Assembly (NCBI RefSeq): GCF_003413745.1
Contig: NZ_QVID01000001.1
Location: forward strand, 2,170,001 to 2,234,000
Reading direction: 5' to 3'
Origin: Marixanthomonas ophiurae
GTDB taxonomy: Bacteria > Bacteroidota > Bacteroidia > Flavobacteriales > Flavobacteriaceae
Length of the DNA: 64,000 bases
Below, piece after piece: positions 27,884-36,291 of this stretch; within the stretch, counting starts at the first letter, position 1; every line of letters begins with the position of its first letter. The position numbers were made by a program, and so were the translations under genes. A model generated the notes under the pieces. That model made no database searches. It was not told where the DNA came from and was given only the letters and a program-made list of their open reading frames with translations.

Positions 27884-27920
27884 AAAAAAAGTACGCCATT
27901 TTGTAGCGTACTATTTTTTT
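27884..27920. terminator. Isolated bidirectional terminator-like hairpin
   Basis: Stem AGTACGC (27890-27896) / GCGTACT (27906-27912), 9-base loop, A tract on the left and T tract on the right. No recognised gene ends here; a small RNA or decayed gene may have. Confidence 0.5.
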
Positions 27921-27982
27921 CAAAACCCTTGTGGCTTGAGCTTTACTGGAATATTGCGGTGGGCGTTGGAAGCCATCTATAT

Positions 27983-28013
27983 TTGCCTTCTTTTTACTCT
28001 TTCAGTATCTTTA
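27983..28013 (+). promoter_or_regulatory. Bacteroidota-type promoter of the YegP-like gene
   Basis: TTG at 27983-27985 and TATCTTTA (7 of 8 to TAnnTTTG) at 28006-28013, spacer 20 bases. The ATG at 28038 follows after 24 bases. Confidence 0.5.
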
Positions 28014-28037
28014 GTTTCTAAATTAAATTTATAGACA

Positions 28038-28364
28038 ATGGCAAAATTTGAAATTTACAAGGATGCAAAAAGTGAACACCGCTTTAGATTGAAGGCAGGA
28101 AATGGTCAAAATATTTTAGCAAGTGAAGGTTATTCTTCAAAAGCTGGATGTGAAAATGGTATCGAGTCTGTTCGAAAAAACTCGCAAGATGATAGCCGCT
28201 ACGATAGAAAAAAGTCGAGTAATGGCAAGCATTACTTTAATTTAAAAGCTTCGAATGGTCAAGTTATCGGTACAAGTGAAATGTACGAGAGTTCATCTGG
28301 AATGGAAAATGGTATTGATTCCGTAAAGACTAATGCTCCTGATGCAGAAGTAGTAGAAGTATAA
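28038..28364 (+). CDS. YegP/DUF1508 family small protein
   Basis: A 108-residue cytoplasmic protein made of two DUF1508 (UPF0339) repeats: FEIYKDAKSEHRFRLKAGNG with SEGYSSKAGCENGIESVRKN (residues 1-50), and KHYFNLKASNGQVIGTSEMY with ENGIDSVKTN (residues 58-102). The E. coli homologue is YegP, of unknown molecular function and linked to stress. It is monocistronic, reads opposite to the rest of the element's cargo, and has its own promoter. It may be a passenger gene. Confidence 0.8.
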   Translation: MAKFEIYKDAKSEHRFRLKAGNGQNILASEGYSSKAGCENGIESVRKNSQDDSRYDRKKSSNGKHYFNLKASNGQVIGTSEMYESSSGMENGIDSVKTNAPDAEVVEV

Positions 28365-29524
28365 ATACTAACTTCATAAACTTATATCAATCTAATATGA
28401 AATCAGATTGTATATCGGTTTTACTCAGTTTGTTGAGCAGGTAATCCAAAAGGCGCGAGCCGACTGCGAGATGAGCGAGGGTGCTGTGAGTGATAGCCTG
28501 TAGCGAGTTTGTTCAATTGGGTTTCTACTGTTTGAGAATATTACGGCTGTTTAATAGATTTGAGCGGAAGGCTCTCACGGCTATGTTTTTACACAAGGCT
28601 GGCGCAGTTTTTTGATGCGATGGGAAAGGCAAGGGCAGCGATTGTAGGAAGCAATTTATTTCGGTGGCGGTAGGTTATCATCTTTCTTAAAAATAGTGGT
28701 TTAAGGAATTGCGGATTTTGAGGAAATAGATGATTTACGAAAGACATTCCAATGTGAGATGTATAATCTGCCGTGGTGCGTTGGCTTAAATTGCTGACGT
28801 AATGAGCTGCTCTTGCGAGCGGTTGCAATATGTAATCATCCGCTGTTTAATTGTAGTTTAAATGTCGTTTAAAAGTGGTTCATTAATGCTTGCAATTCAG
28901 CTTTTTAAAATGGTTGTGGTGATTTCATGTTGTGACTTGGGTGCACTCAAAAACTGTGACAGCCTGATTAGCCCGAAGCGACCCGCAGGCTCGCAAAACA
29001 TTAAGTAGCGGTAGCACCCCAAAAAAAACACTTGTGCGATAGCGCAAATCCTAATTGGGGTTTGGGGTGATAGAGTAGCTGCGGGTGAGGAAGGCGTGAA
29101 ATGTGTGAAATAAAACAAATAAATAGTGCCAGCGAGGACGTGTCGCCGCAGTGGTGCTATTTGTGGTATATGCAAGGGATGAATAGCACTAAACTTTAAT
29201 TGTCAACCAATGTTTGTTGGCATATCTGTTTATTGATATTAGCAGAATACCCTTGCAGATATGTTTTATGGAACTAAATGGAACAACTGACGAACACCTT
29301 ATTACCTGCCTTCCCGAATGTTTAATGCTTGTACTGCTGTTTAATCGAAAGACGAAACTCGAGGGCAAAGGCAAAAAGTACAGGCTGTAATTGTATAAAC
29401 TATTTGTTTAAACTCTATAAACATTTTAAATTATAGCTTGTGCTGTGGGGAACGGAAAGCTCTTGCAATTGAGCGTGTGAAGTACAACGGAACAAGCGAA
29501 TGCGTAAGTGCTTGAAGTGTGGCG
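28365..29524. other. 1.2-kb non-coding tract, richer in GC, with short inverted repeats
   Basis: No convincing gene on either strand. Base composition is clearly richer in GC than the genes around it. Short inverted repeats are present, for example around TTGTGCGATAGCGCAA (29032-29047), and A/C-rich runs occur around 29015-29070. Such tracts occur in Bacteroidota mobile elements around transfer origins and regulatory RNAs. That comparison rests on memory, so I record only that it is structured, non-coding and inside the element. Confidence 0.4.
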
Positions 29525-30652
29525 TTACCAATACTTATTCTTTTTAACTTCAAGTGTATCTCTATCTACATCTTCTAATAATTTCACTTCCTTTTCTATC
29601 AATGGATCATACCAATCTGCTTTTTCCTTTGCCCATTGTATTGTATCTTCTATAACTTCATTTTGAAACTGAAGTTTCAAATCATTATTATCTAATTCCT
29701 TTATGAAATTTCTTAAATATTCTGCTTTATGCCAACGGGTTGCCATTGAAAGTAGCTCTTTAAATTTTGAAAGCTCATTATCCTTTTTCTCTTGGAAAGC
29801 TTTTTTTATTTCTTCTTGCTTTTGCCAATTTCTTTGCCATGCTTCTTGCTCTAAACGTCTTTCCTTGCTCTGTTTAGCTTTTAGTTCTAATGTTGCGAGA
29901 ATTGAAGTCAATTTTTCTTCTATATGTGATTTTTTTCCATCTCTCCATATTTTTTCCGGATAGGATTCAATTCTAAAAGATAATTCTCCAGTTGGCTTAT
30001 ACCTTGAACGTTTCCAACCATTATCGTTGATTTCTTCTCTTTTCACAAATTCTCGTAACCTAATTTTTAAGTTTTCTCCATTGATAACTACAATTGTTTC
30101 ATCAGTTACTTTAATACTGTGGCCTCTTTTTTTGACCAACTTAATAAAGGTATCCATAAATCGTAAGGCTCTAGACCTATTAGATTTTGAAACTTGTAGA
30201 TTAATGGTTCCTGATGAAGTAGATAATAGACCTTCTGAAGTACCCCAAGTTGATGGTACTTTTTCTTTCAAATCTTCTTTAGCCTCTACAACGAGTTTAT
30301 CAGGATTTGACAATCTATCTGGAACTACTATAGGCAATTCACTATTTTCAATTTCTTGTTTGATTTTTGCTCTTTCAGAATTTGGATGATTAATGGATTC
30401 TTGTCCTTCTTTACGAATGTATAATTCAATTTTTATGGATTCATCCTCTTTAGGTAGTTTCTCCTTTTTAACTTTTTTATTGAACTTTATTTTTGACCAA
30501 TATCCAGATTTGGGTAATGGAATATTATGCTTAATACAGATTTTACGCAAGCCATTATCTGAATAGGCATATTCTTTGGCTAAAGTTGTTAAGGGTTTAG
30601 ACCAAACTAAATCATATAATTCATTTCGTGTCAGTTCTTTTTTATCAATCAT
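29525..30652 (-). CDS. Unknown protein with N-terminal HTH-like domain; last gene of the defence directon
   Basis: A 375-residue protein I do not recognise by family name. Residues 7-55 (LTRNELYDLVWSKPLTTLAK, LRKICIKHNIPLPKSGYW) look like a helix-turn-helix module that opens many uncharacterised bacterial proteins. Residues about 60-110 are charged and disordered. Residues 160-255 form a mixed alpha/beta part, and 245-310 a long basic coiled coil (LELKAKQSKERRLEQEAWQR). DNA binding is plausible. It follows the 191-residue gene after 8 bases and is probably co-transcribed with the defence genes, though its role there is unknown. Confidence 0.6.
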   Translation of the reverse strand: MIDKKELTRNELYDLVWSKPLTTLAKEYAYSDNGLRKICIKHNIPLPKSGYWSKIKFNKKVKKEKLPKEDESIKIELYIRKEGQESINHPNSERAKIKQEIENSELPIVVPDRLSNPDKLVVEAKEDLKEKVPSTWGTSEGLLSTSSGTINLQVSKSNRSRALRFMDTFIKLVKKRGHSIKVTDETIVVINGENLKIRLREFVKREEINDNGWKRSRYKPTGELSFRIESYPEKIWRDGKKSHIEEKLTSILATLELKAKQSKERRLEQEAWQRNWQKQEEIKKAFQEKKDNELSKFKELLSMATRWHKAEYLRNFIKELDNNDLKLQFQNEVIEDTIQWAKEKADWYDPLIEKEVKLLEDVDRDTLEVKKNKYW

Positions 30653-30660
30653 GAATATTA

Positions 30661-31236
30661 TTAAAAAGGTAAATCATCTGGTTCTTCTGGTAGTGTAAAA
30701 ATGCCTTTAGGTTCAAATTGGACATCTTTAACATTTATAATCTCCTTATTAAAGAATTCGTAAAACTTATCCTGAATATCATGAACTGATTTAATTTCAG
30801 ACTTTTCTTCATTGTAAATAATAAAAAACTCATCTACTATACTATAAGAGCTGGGGTAGTTATCTTTCCCTAAATAAGCTTTTTCATATTTTTCTTTAAT
30901 TACTGTCAATCCTGACTTATGCCTATATTCTGACACTAATTTATAACCTTCATCTTCTAAATCTCTTATTGTGTCAAATTCTAATTTCTCTAACCAAATT
31001 TCGTCAATTGGAATTGCCTGATATTCTCGGTAAGCATCATTCCATAATTTCTTTGAAACATTATATAATTTTTCCGAATCTAATGTTAAATTTAGATCTT
31101 CATAAGATTTAATCTCTTTCAATTCTTTCTTTTCTATTTCATCGCAAATCCTTTCATATTGATATAACTCAACATACCTTAAACTTTCTCCGTGATGCAA
31201 ATAAAAATTGCCTACTCTAAAATTTAGTTCTTCCAT
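30661..31236 (-). CDS. Unknown acidic protein in the defence directon
   Basis: A 191-residue cytoplasmic protein with no recognised domain. It is rich in Glu, Lys and Tyr; starts MEELNFRVGNFYLHHGESLR and ends in EEPDDLPF. Two long helices are likely (20-45 and 60-85), with a beta-rich part afterwards. The surrounding short gaps (10 and 8 bases) show membership of the operon. It may be an accessory or immunity-like protein; nothing in the sequence decides this. Confidence 0.55.
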   Translation of the reverse strand: MEELNFRVGNFYLHHGESLRYVELYQYERICDEIEKKELKEIKSYEDLNLTLDSEKLYNVSKKLWNDAYREYQAIPIDEIWLEKLEFDTIRDLEDEGYKLVSEYRHKSGLTVIKEKYEKAYLGKDNYPSSYSIVDEFFIIYNEEKSEIKSVHDIQDKFYEFFNKEIINVKDVQFEPKGIFTLPEEPDDLPF

Positions 31237-31246
31237 AAATTAGTTT

Positions 31247-31588
31247 TTAAAAGGGTAACATATCAAAATAAAGTTTACCGTTTAATTCCTTTATTTTTAC
31301 ATCAATTCGGCTATATTTATGGTAATTATCGTAGAAACAGTAATGCTTATAACCCTCATCTTCCCATGCTGGATTTTCAATTCTTAAATGCAACTTCCCT
31401 TTAGATGTTTTATAAGCACATTTAAGCATACTCGTAAAGAACCTATAAAAATTTAATTTATTAGGAAAGGTTGTTTCTATGTTATTGGCTAATAAATGAT
31501 ATAGGAAGATTTTTGGTTTGTTTTGTAATACTGATACTATTAAACTCTTTTTAACAACATCGAAAGATGATATTCTCTTAATTGCCAT
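31247..31588 (-). CDS. Unknown small protein in the defence directon
   Basis: A 113-residue protein without a recognised domain. The N-terminal half is basic and helical (SSFDVVKKSLIVSVLQNKPK), the C-terminal half is rich in Tyr, Trp and Phe. It overlaps the upstream gene by 11 bases and sits 10 bases before the 191-residue gene, which supports a real translated gene. Confidence 0.5.
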   Translation of the reverse strand: MAIKRISSFDVVKKSLIVSVLQNKPKIFLYHLLANNIETTFPNKLNFYRFFTSMLKCAYKTSKGKLHLRIENPAWEDEGYKHYCFYDNYHKYSRIDVKIKELNGKLYFDMLPF

Positions 31589-32195
31589 AAGGTATTAATT
31601 TAATCAATTTTATGTTATTGTCTACAACCCGAAGCCATTCATAATCCCCTTTTAATGCTGTACCATCGGGCTCTGTTAGTATCTGTTTTTTTATCTTATT
31701 TAATTTAAAAATATTAACATAATCCCATTCTTTTTTGTAGATAAAGGTCGATGAAGTTTCGTCAAAAAAATAATAATTTAAATGACATACTTTTCCACAA
31801 TCTATACGAATATAAAAATCTAAAAAGCCATCCATATTAAAATCGTAAAACGTAATTGGAATTTCTCCTAATGCTATTCCGTCTTCAATATTTTTAATTG
31901 TTTGTATGTACTTTCCCTTAAAACTTAATTTTAACTCTGAAACCCCTCCATAATACCCTATATTATTAGAATAACTCAATGAATCGTTCCATTTAGCTTC
32001 AAATAATAAATTATTGATTTTAATGGTTTCTGATTTTGTGATTTTAAATGTGGTAATATCTTCATTTTCAAATAATACCCAATTGTTGATATTATTGAAA
32101 TTTTGTGCATATGAAAAATTTAAAAAGAGTAATAATAGATAAAGGATGTTTTTATTAATTACTATTACTAAGCAATCGAGTTTTGTTATTTTCAT
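31578..32195 (-). CDS. Unknown, probably exported or membrane-anchored protein in the defence directon
   Basis: A 205-residue protein with an N-terminal hydrophobic segment (residues 14-31, NKNILYLLLLFLNFSYAQ) that looks like a signal peptide following a short extra stretch; a later start at the ATT/ATG-poor region could shorten it. The mature part contains ITFYDFNMDGFLDFYIRIDC, a Ca-binding DxNxDGxxD pattern like that in XAC2610/FG-GAP-type proteins, and a pair of Cys nearby. An exported protein inside a defence operon is unusual. It overlaps the exonuclease gene by 4 bases. Confidence 0.55.
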   Translation of the reverse strand: MKITKLDCLVIVINKNILYLLLLFLNFSYAQNFNNINNWVLFENEDITTFKITKSETIKINNLLFEAKWNDSLSYSNNIGYYGGVSELKLSFKGKYIQTIKNIEDGIALGEIPITFYDFNMDGFLDFYIRIDCGKVCHLNYYFFDETSSTFIYKKEWDYVNIFKLNKIKKQILTEPDGTALKGDYEWLRVVDNNIKLIKLIPYGN

Positions 32196-34297
32196 CTTAT
32201 CGAATTAAAAATTTTTATAATCAAATCATCATTCAAATCTTTGTTGACAGCCTGCCAAATTTTATCATAGGAATAACATTTAACTATTTTATTGCTTGTT
32301 AGAAAAGCAATAACGAATTTTATATCAGAACACTTTTCGAGCAAATATGGAATGGCATAAGTATAATGATCGTTATCATAAATACGATGTACATAGTCCT
32401 TGATTAAATTGTCATTCCATTTTATTGAATTATTTGTAGATAACCTTCCCCAGTCCCAATTATTATCATATTTTCGTATTAAATCTTCCGACCAACATAA
32501 ATTTTCATTTTGGCTTAACCCCCTCCAATCCCATTCATAATAATACTTATCTAATATATTATCAGACCATTTCATATTTAAATTACCCCAACTTAACTTA
32601 TCCCAGAAGTCTTGATCATCTTTTAATTTATCATAAAATTTATCAAGTAATTCTACATTCCAAATAATACCCTTATTTTCCTTAAGATGGTGCCAATCTA
32701 TTTTATAAGGATCATTTTTATCCTTATTAAATTCAATTCTATGCTCAAATTCATTAAAAAAATCTATTGAAAAATCAACATTTTCGTTATACCAAAAGAG
32801 ATGCCATATTAGTGTATGTTCAAATTCCTTCAATAAGTCTAATGACCAATAAAAATTATTATTAACCTCAAAGCTCCATTTCCCATCAAACTTATGTCTA
32901 TACTTCTTAACTACTTCTGATGACCAAGGTAGAATACCAAAACTTCTAAAATTATGCCAGTCAAATTCCCAACTATCAATAGCCAAATCAACAAATTTCT
33001 CATTTAATGGCAGGTAAACAACATTTTTAATAGAAATTCTATCTTCGAAATATGCCTTAATTACTTCTTTGGCTGTTATATTGATTTTACTTTTTAAAAT
33101 CATTTCATTAATATGCTCAAACTTCCAAGAATCTTGAAATTCACAAATTAAATTAATAGACCATGGTAAAGATTCATTTACACTTAATGAATGCCAATCC
33201 CATCTATCTTTATATTGTTTTATAAAGCGGTTTGACCAGGGTAAAAAAGAAGATTTACTCAAAGTAATCCAATCCCAATCATCAATAAAGCAATCAATTA
33301 AATTACAGAGCCAAGGTAAGCCTGGATTTGTTGATAATTCACCGAGGCTGTATTCTGCAGGATATGAAAAAGCAAATTTGTCCTTATATTTTTTTATTAA
33401 ATCAATACTCCAAGGTAAATTAGGATTTGAGCTTAACCCATACCATTTTATTTTACCTAAAGGATACCCGCCGCTCTCTGCATCAATATCCCATTTATCA
33501 CTAAATTTTTCAATAATAGTTTCATCCCATTTTATTTCAATGTTTTGGGAAACCGCATACCAATCAAGTTTGTCTTCAAACAAATAAAGTAATTCTTCAT
33601 CTAATGGGTAATGCCTTGAAATTAAACCATAAAAAATGTCTTCTCTTTCAATAAAAAATGAACGTAAGAACTCTTTATTAATAACTGTTTTTTCTTTATC
33701 AGGTTTTAAATCAAAATGTATCACTTCTAAATCAACCAAACGCCAGAAACAATCAAAAGTAGCCTTTACATCATATTTTGCATTATGAGCTTCTTCAAAG
33801 TGGGTGTTAAATAATTTAGTGTGTAGTTCTTGTAAAGATGGCCATTTGTAATCACCGTATCCTGAAGGAATTTTACAATAATTTGTGGTCTTTTTCATTG
33901 TACAAATAATATCAAAATCCTGACTTTTGAATGGATCTTCAATATTATTCCTTAAAAATTCACAACGTAAAACATTTACATCAAAATCTGAATTATGAGC
34001 AATAATATAATCAGCCTCTCTTAATAGTGAAGCGAAGTTCTGTAATACTTGTTTTCTATCATATCCTTGATTTATGGCTTGATTGTTTGTAATACCATGT
34101 ACAGCTGTAGAATCAGATGGAATTTCAAAATTTTCTGGTTTTAGTATAATATCCTGTTCAACAGAAATCTCATTTTCATGATAAGATATTATATAGGCCA
34201 ACTGAACTATGTAAGGCCAATTAAATGTATTCACATAGCTTTCTTTCCAAGAAATTGGAAGACCCGTTGTTTCTAAATCGAAGAATAAAATTCTCAT
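32192..34297 (-). CDS. DEDDh 3'-5' exonuclease fused to Trp-rich repeats
   Basis: A 701-residue protein. Residues 1-195 form a DnaQ/RNase T-type exonuclease with all catalytic positions: Asp7 and Glu9 (FFDLETTG), Asp106 (HNSDFD), His171 and Asp176 (AHNAKYD). Residues about 230-680 are a string of some ten to twelve repeats of roughly 30-45 residues with the pattern W-x2-LS-x-N-x-x-LPWS-x2-LI-x-K/E-Y/F-x-D-x-W-x-W, for example WYGLSSNPNLPWSIDLIKKY and WDWHSLSVNESLPWSINLIC. I know no function for these repeats; they may bind protein or nucleic acid. The gene overlaps drmB by 4 bases, which ties it to the DISARM-like part. A role in degrading invading DNA or guide processing is inferred. Confidence 0.75.
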   Translation of the reverse strand: MRILFFDLETTGLPISWKESYVNTFNWPYIVQLAYIISYHENEISVEQDIILKPENFEIPSDSTAVHGITNNQAINQGYDRKQVLQNFASLLREADYIIAHNSDFDVNVLRCEFLRNNIEDPFKSQDFDIICTMKKTTNYCKIPSGYGDYKWPSLQELHTKLFNTHFEEAHNAKYDVKATFDCFWRLVDLEVIHFDLKPDKEKTVINKEFLRSFFIEREDIFYGLISRHYPLDEELLYLFEDKLDWYAVSQNIEIKWDETIIEKFSDKWDIDAESGGYPLGKIKWYGLSSNPNLPWSIDLIKKYKDKFAFSYPAEYSLGELSTNPGLPWLCNLIDCFIDDWDWITLSKSSFLPWSNRFIKQYKDRWDWHSLSVNESLPWSINLICEFQDSWKFEHINEMILKSKINITAKEVIKAYFEDRISIKNVVYLPLNEKFVDLAIDSWEFDWHNFRSFGILPWSSEVVKKYRHKFDGKWSFEVNNNFYWSLDLLKEFEHTLIWHLFWYNENVDFSIDFFNEFEHRIEFNKDKNDPYKIDWHHLKENKGIIWNVELLDKFYDKLKDDQDFWDKLSWGNLNMKWSDNILDKYYYEWDWRGLSQNENLCWSEDLIRKYDNNWDWGRLSTNNSIKWNDNLIKDYVHRIYDNDHYTYAIPYLLEKCSDIKFVIAFLTSNKIVKCYSYDKIWQAVNKDLNDDLIIKIFNSIR

Positions 34298-36291
34298 GAT
34301 TTGTTATTTATTAAATTTTTAAAAAACCCATATTCTTCATCAATTAGCAATGAACGGTCCAAGAATGAATTAAACTCTTCGCAGGCGTTTTCAGGTATCA
34401 ATGTGCAACTATAGCAAGCAGCCATATTTAAACCACCTATTCCTTGACCATCTTCGGTATTATAGCATATTGGGTCTGAAGCACAATCGGTAGCTCTATG
34501 GATTGCAGATTTTAATAACCTCAATGTTCTTTCTTCTGTCGCTTGAGAGACCAAGCCACCATAACTACCTTCTGCACCAGCAATAGTGTATAATAACACA
34601 CCTTGCATTTGGTTTTTATCTACAAATAATCTTTCATTTAATGAGGTTGAGGGATAACCACAAAGAAATTCTAATTCCTTAATTAGTAAATGTGAAAGTG
34701 TGTGTACCAATAGAAAACGTATCAAATGTTCTCTATTTACCGTCATACCAAACTTTTCTTTTACGGAACGGTATGCGTGACTTTCAATATTAGTGTATAG
34801 CTTGTTTATCTTCTTTTTGAAAACATCATTCTTTTCAGCTTGTGTTATCCAAGTCTCAATTTTATCGTTTGACAAGGCTATAAAAACACCTTCTCCAAAA
34901 CTTTCAATTGCAGGTAAATATTTGGTTTTATGTTCCCATTTAGATGTAAACTTCTTTTCAATAAGCACCTGCGTTTCGTCCATTTCTGAGAAGAAATCAT
35001 CATTTGTTAATGGTTCTTGTCTTGTATAACCTACTTGTACCGTTGTCATCTTAATACGCCTTAAACCTATTAATTGTTCAAAACCGTAATTTGTTAAGTT
35101 TTCTAATTTTTCTTTCCTAAAGATTAAGTTATCATCTTCATCCGTAAAGTCGATGTTAGGGTTTTTTACTAAGAAATTATATTCATAAAGGCGATACTCT
35201 AACTCAGGTATATATGAGTTGTTATTATCATTTTCTAATATTTTTTTGATTTGTTCTAAAGCATATTCTTCTTCTAATGCTTCATATATAAATTGTGCAT
35301 CTTTACCTTTTTCTTTAAACCGTTGAATTTTTTCAATATGCTTATTTCGTACTCCTTTATCTATAGGTAAAAATATACTGGAAACGAGAATAGGATAGTA
35401 AACACTATTACTACTACGAATGACAGGTTTAAAAAATACCTTTGATTCTTTCCCTTCTTCGTGACGTTCTAAAAGTTCTGCTTCAGAAAAGTATTTTCTT
35501 TCACGTAAACCAAACAAACCCGAAAGATTCATCATACGACCTTTATGACTGCAACCATCATTCATACACTTAACGCTTATACCTGCTAAATCTGAAAACT
35601 TCGTCGACTTTGTATATCTAAGGTCTGGATTTTCACAGCATAAAGTATCATAGTCTAATAATACAGAACCACTTTCTGAATCTTCATCTTTTACAGCTTT
35701 TTGTGCTTTGTTCCATCTTTCCCAAGGTATTTCTTTTATATCTCCTGTTGGTGCAGACATAATAAAACGTACTTGTTCTAATTCTGGCGCAAATTTACTT
35801 CCTCGCTTTGCATAACAGACACCGCATTTAGGTGGTGCAAATTCTTTTTTAGTAGCATTAGGTTTCGCTAACTCCCATTCACGCCACCAATCTTTTATAT
35901 GTTTAAATCTTTTACACGAGTTGCAGTAAAACCACTTAGGAAAGAATGATGCACTTATTGTATCATTTATATGTTCAGGAATATCAGCTCTACTTGAAGA
36001 AGATACATTATCAGGTACATATACAAATGCTTCTAATTTTTCGAAGCCATCTTTATGAGATAAACGCTGCAATAGACGTTCATCGTTGATATGATATGAA
36101 TTATCAATAAATGTTTTACCATCTTGTTTATTAAAATGGAAAAATGGCCACTCATCAAATCTATCAATCATTAAGGCCCCAAATGGTGTTTCTATAATAG
36201 AACCTGAACCACCGTAAGAACTAATGGCTTTGCGTGTTTGTATTTTTACAAACTTATTATCGGCTGCTTTCTTGTTTCTTCTTATTGCCAT
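34294..36291 (-). CDS. drmB: DrmB-like DUF1998 protein (DISARM core)
   Basis: A 665-residue protein matching the DISARM component DrmB. The N-terminal part has zinc-type cysteines (YCNSCKRF at 122-129, CGVCY at 156-160). The C-terminal 136 residues are a DUF1998 domain: HTLSHLLIKELEFLCG from 530, then GAEGSYGGLV, and the cysteines 603, 609, 626, 629 and 637 in CASDPIC, ACYSC and NAC. In known DISARM systems DrmA and DrmB form the complex that senses invading DNA and drives restriction. Here it overlaps drmA by 10 bases and the exonuclease by 4. Confidence 0.8.
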   Translation of the reverse strand: MAIRRNKKAADNKFVKIQTRKAISSYGGSGSIIETPFGALMIDRFDEWPFFHFNKQDGKTFIDNSYHINDERLLQRLSHKDGFEKLEAFVYVPDNVSSSSRADIPEHINDTISASFFPKWFYCNSCKRFKHIKDWWREWELAKPNATKKEFAPPKCGVCYAKRGSKFAPELEQVRFIMSAPTGDIKEIPWERWNKAQKAVKDEDSESGSVLLDYDTLCCENPDLRYTKSTKFSDLAGISVKCMNDGCSHKGRMMNLSGLFGLRERKYFSEAELLERHEEGKESKVFFKPVIRSSNSVYYPILVSSIFLPIDKGVRNKHIEKIQRFKEKGKDAQFIYEALEEEYALEQIKKILENDNNNSYIPELEYRLYEYNFLVKNPNIDFTDEDDNLIFRKEKLENLTNYGFEQLIGLRRIKMTTVQVGYTRQEPLTNDDFFSEMDETQVLIEKKFTSKWEHKTKYLPAIESFGEGVFIALSNDKIETWITQAEKNDVFKKKINKLYTNIESHAYRSVKEKFGMTVNREHLIRFLLVHTLSHLLIKELEFLCGYPSTSLNERLFVDKNQMQGVLLYTIAGAEGSYGGLVSQATEERTLRLLKSAIHRATDCASDPICYNTEDGQGIGGLNMAACYSCTLIPENACEEFNSFLDRSLLIDEEYGFFKNLINNKS

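Larger units (their letters stand above)
27615..28037. other. Divergent intergenic region with an isolated hairpin
   Basis: This separates the DUF6266 gene (left) from the YegP-like gene (right). An open frame of 111 codons (27699-28034) exists but lacks family features and contains a terminator-like hairpin, so I do not call it. The hairpin and promoter are listed separately. Confidence 0.5.

Noticed and set aside
27699-28034. Open reading frame of 111 codons in front of the YegP-like gene
   Set aside because: Composition and sequence are not protein-like, and it contains a terminator-like hairpin and the promoter of the next gene.
28589-29374. Three short open frames on the minus strand in the non-coding tract
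   Set aside because: No family features, no ribosome-binding context and base composition of structured non-coding DNA.
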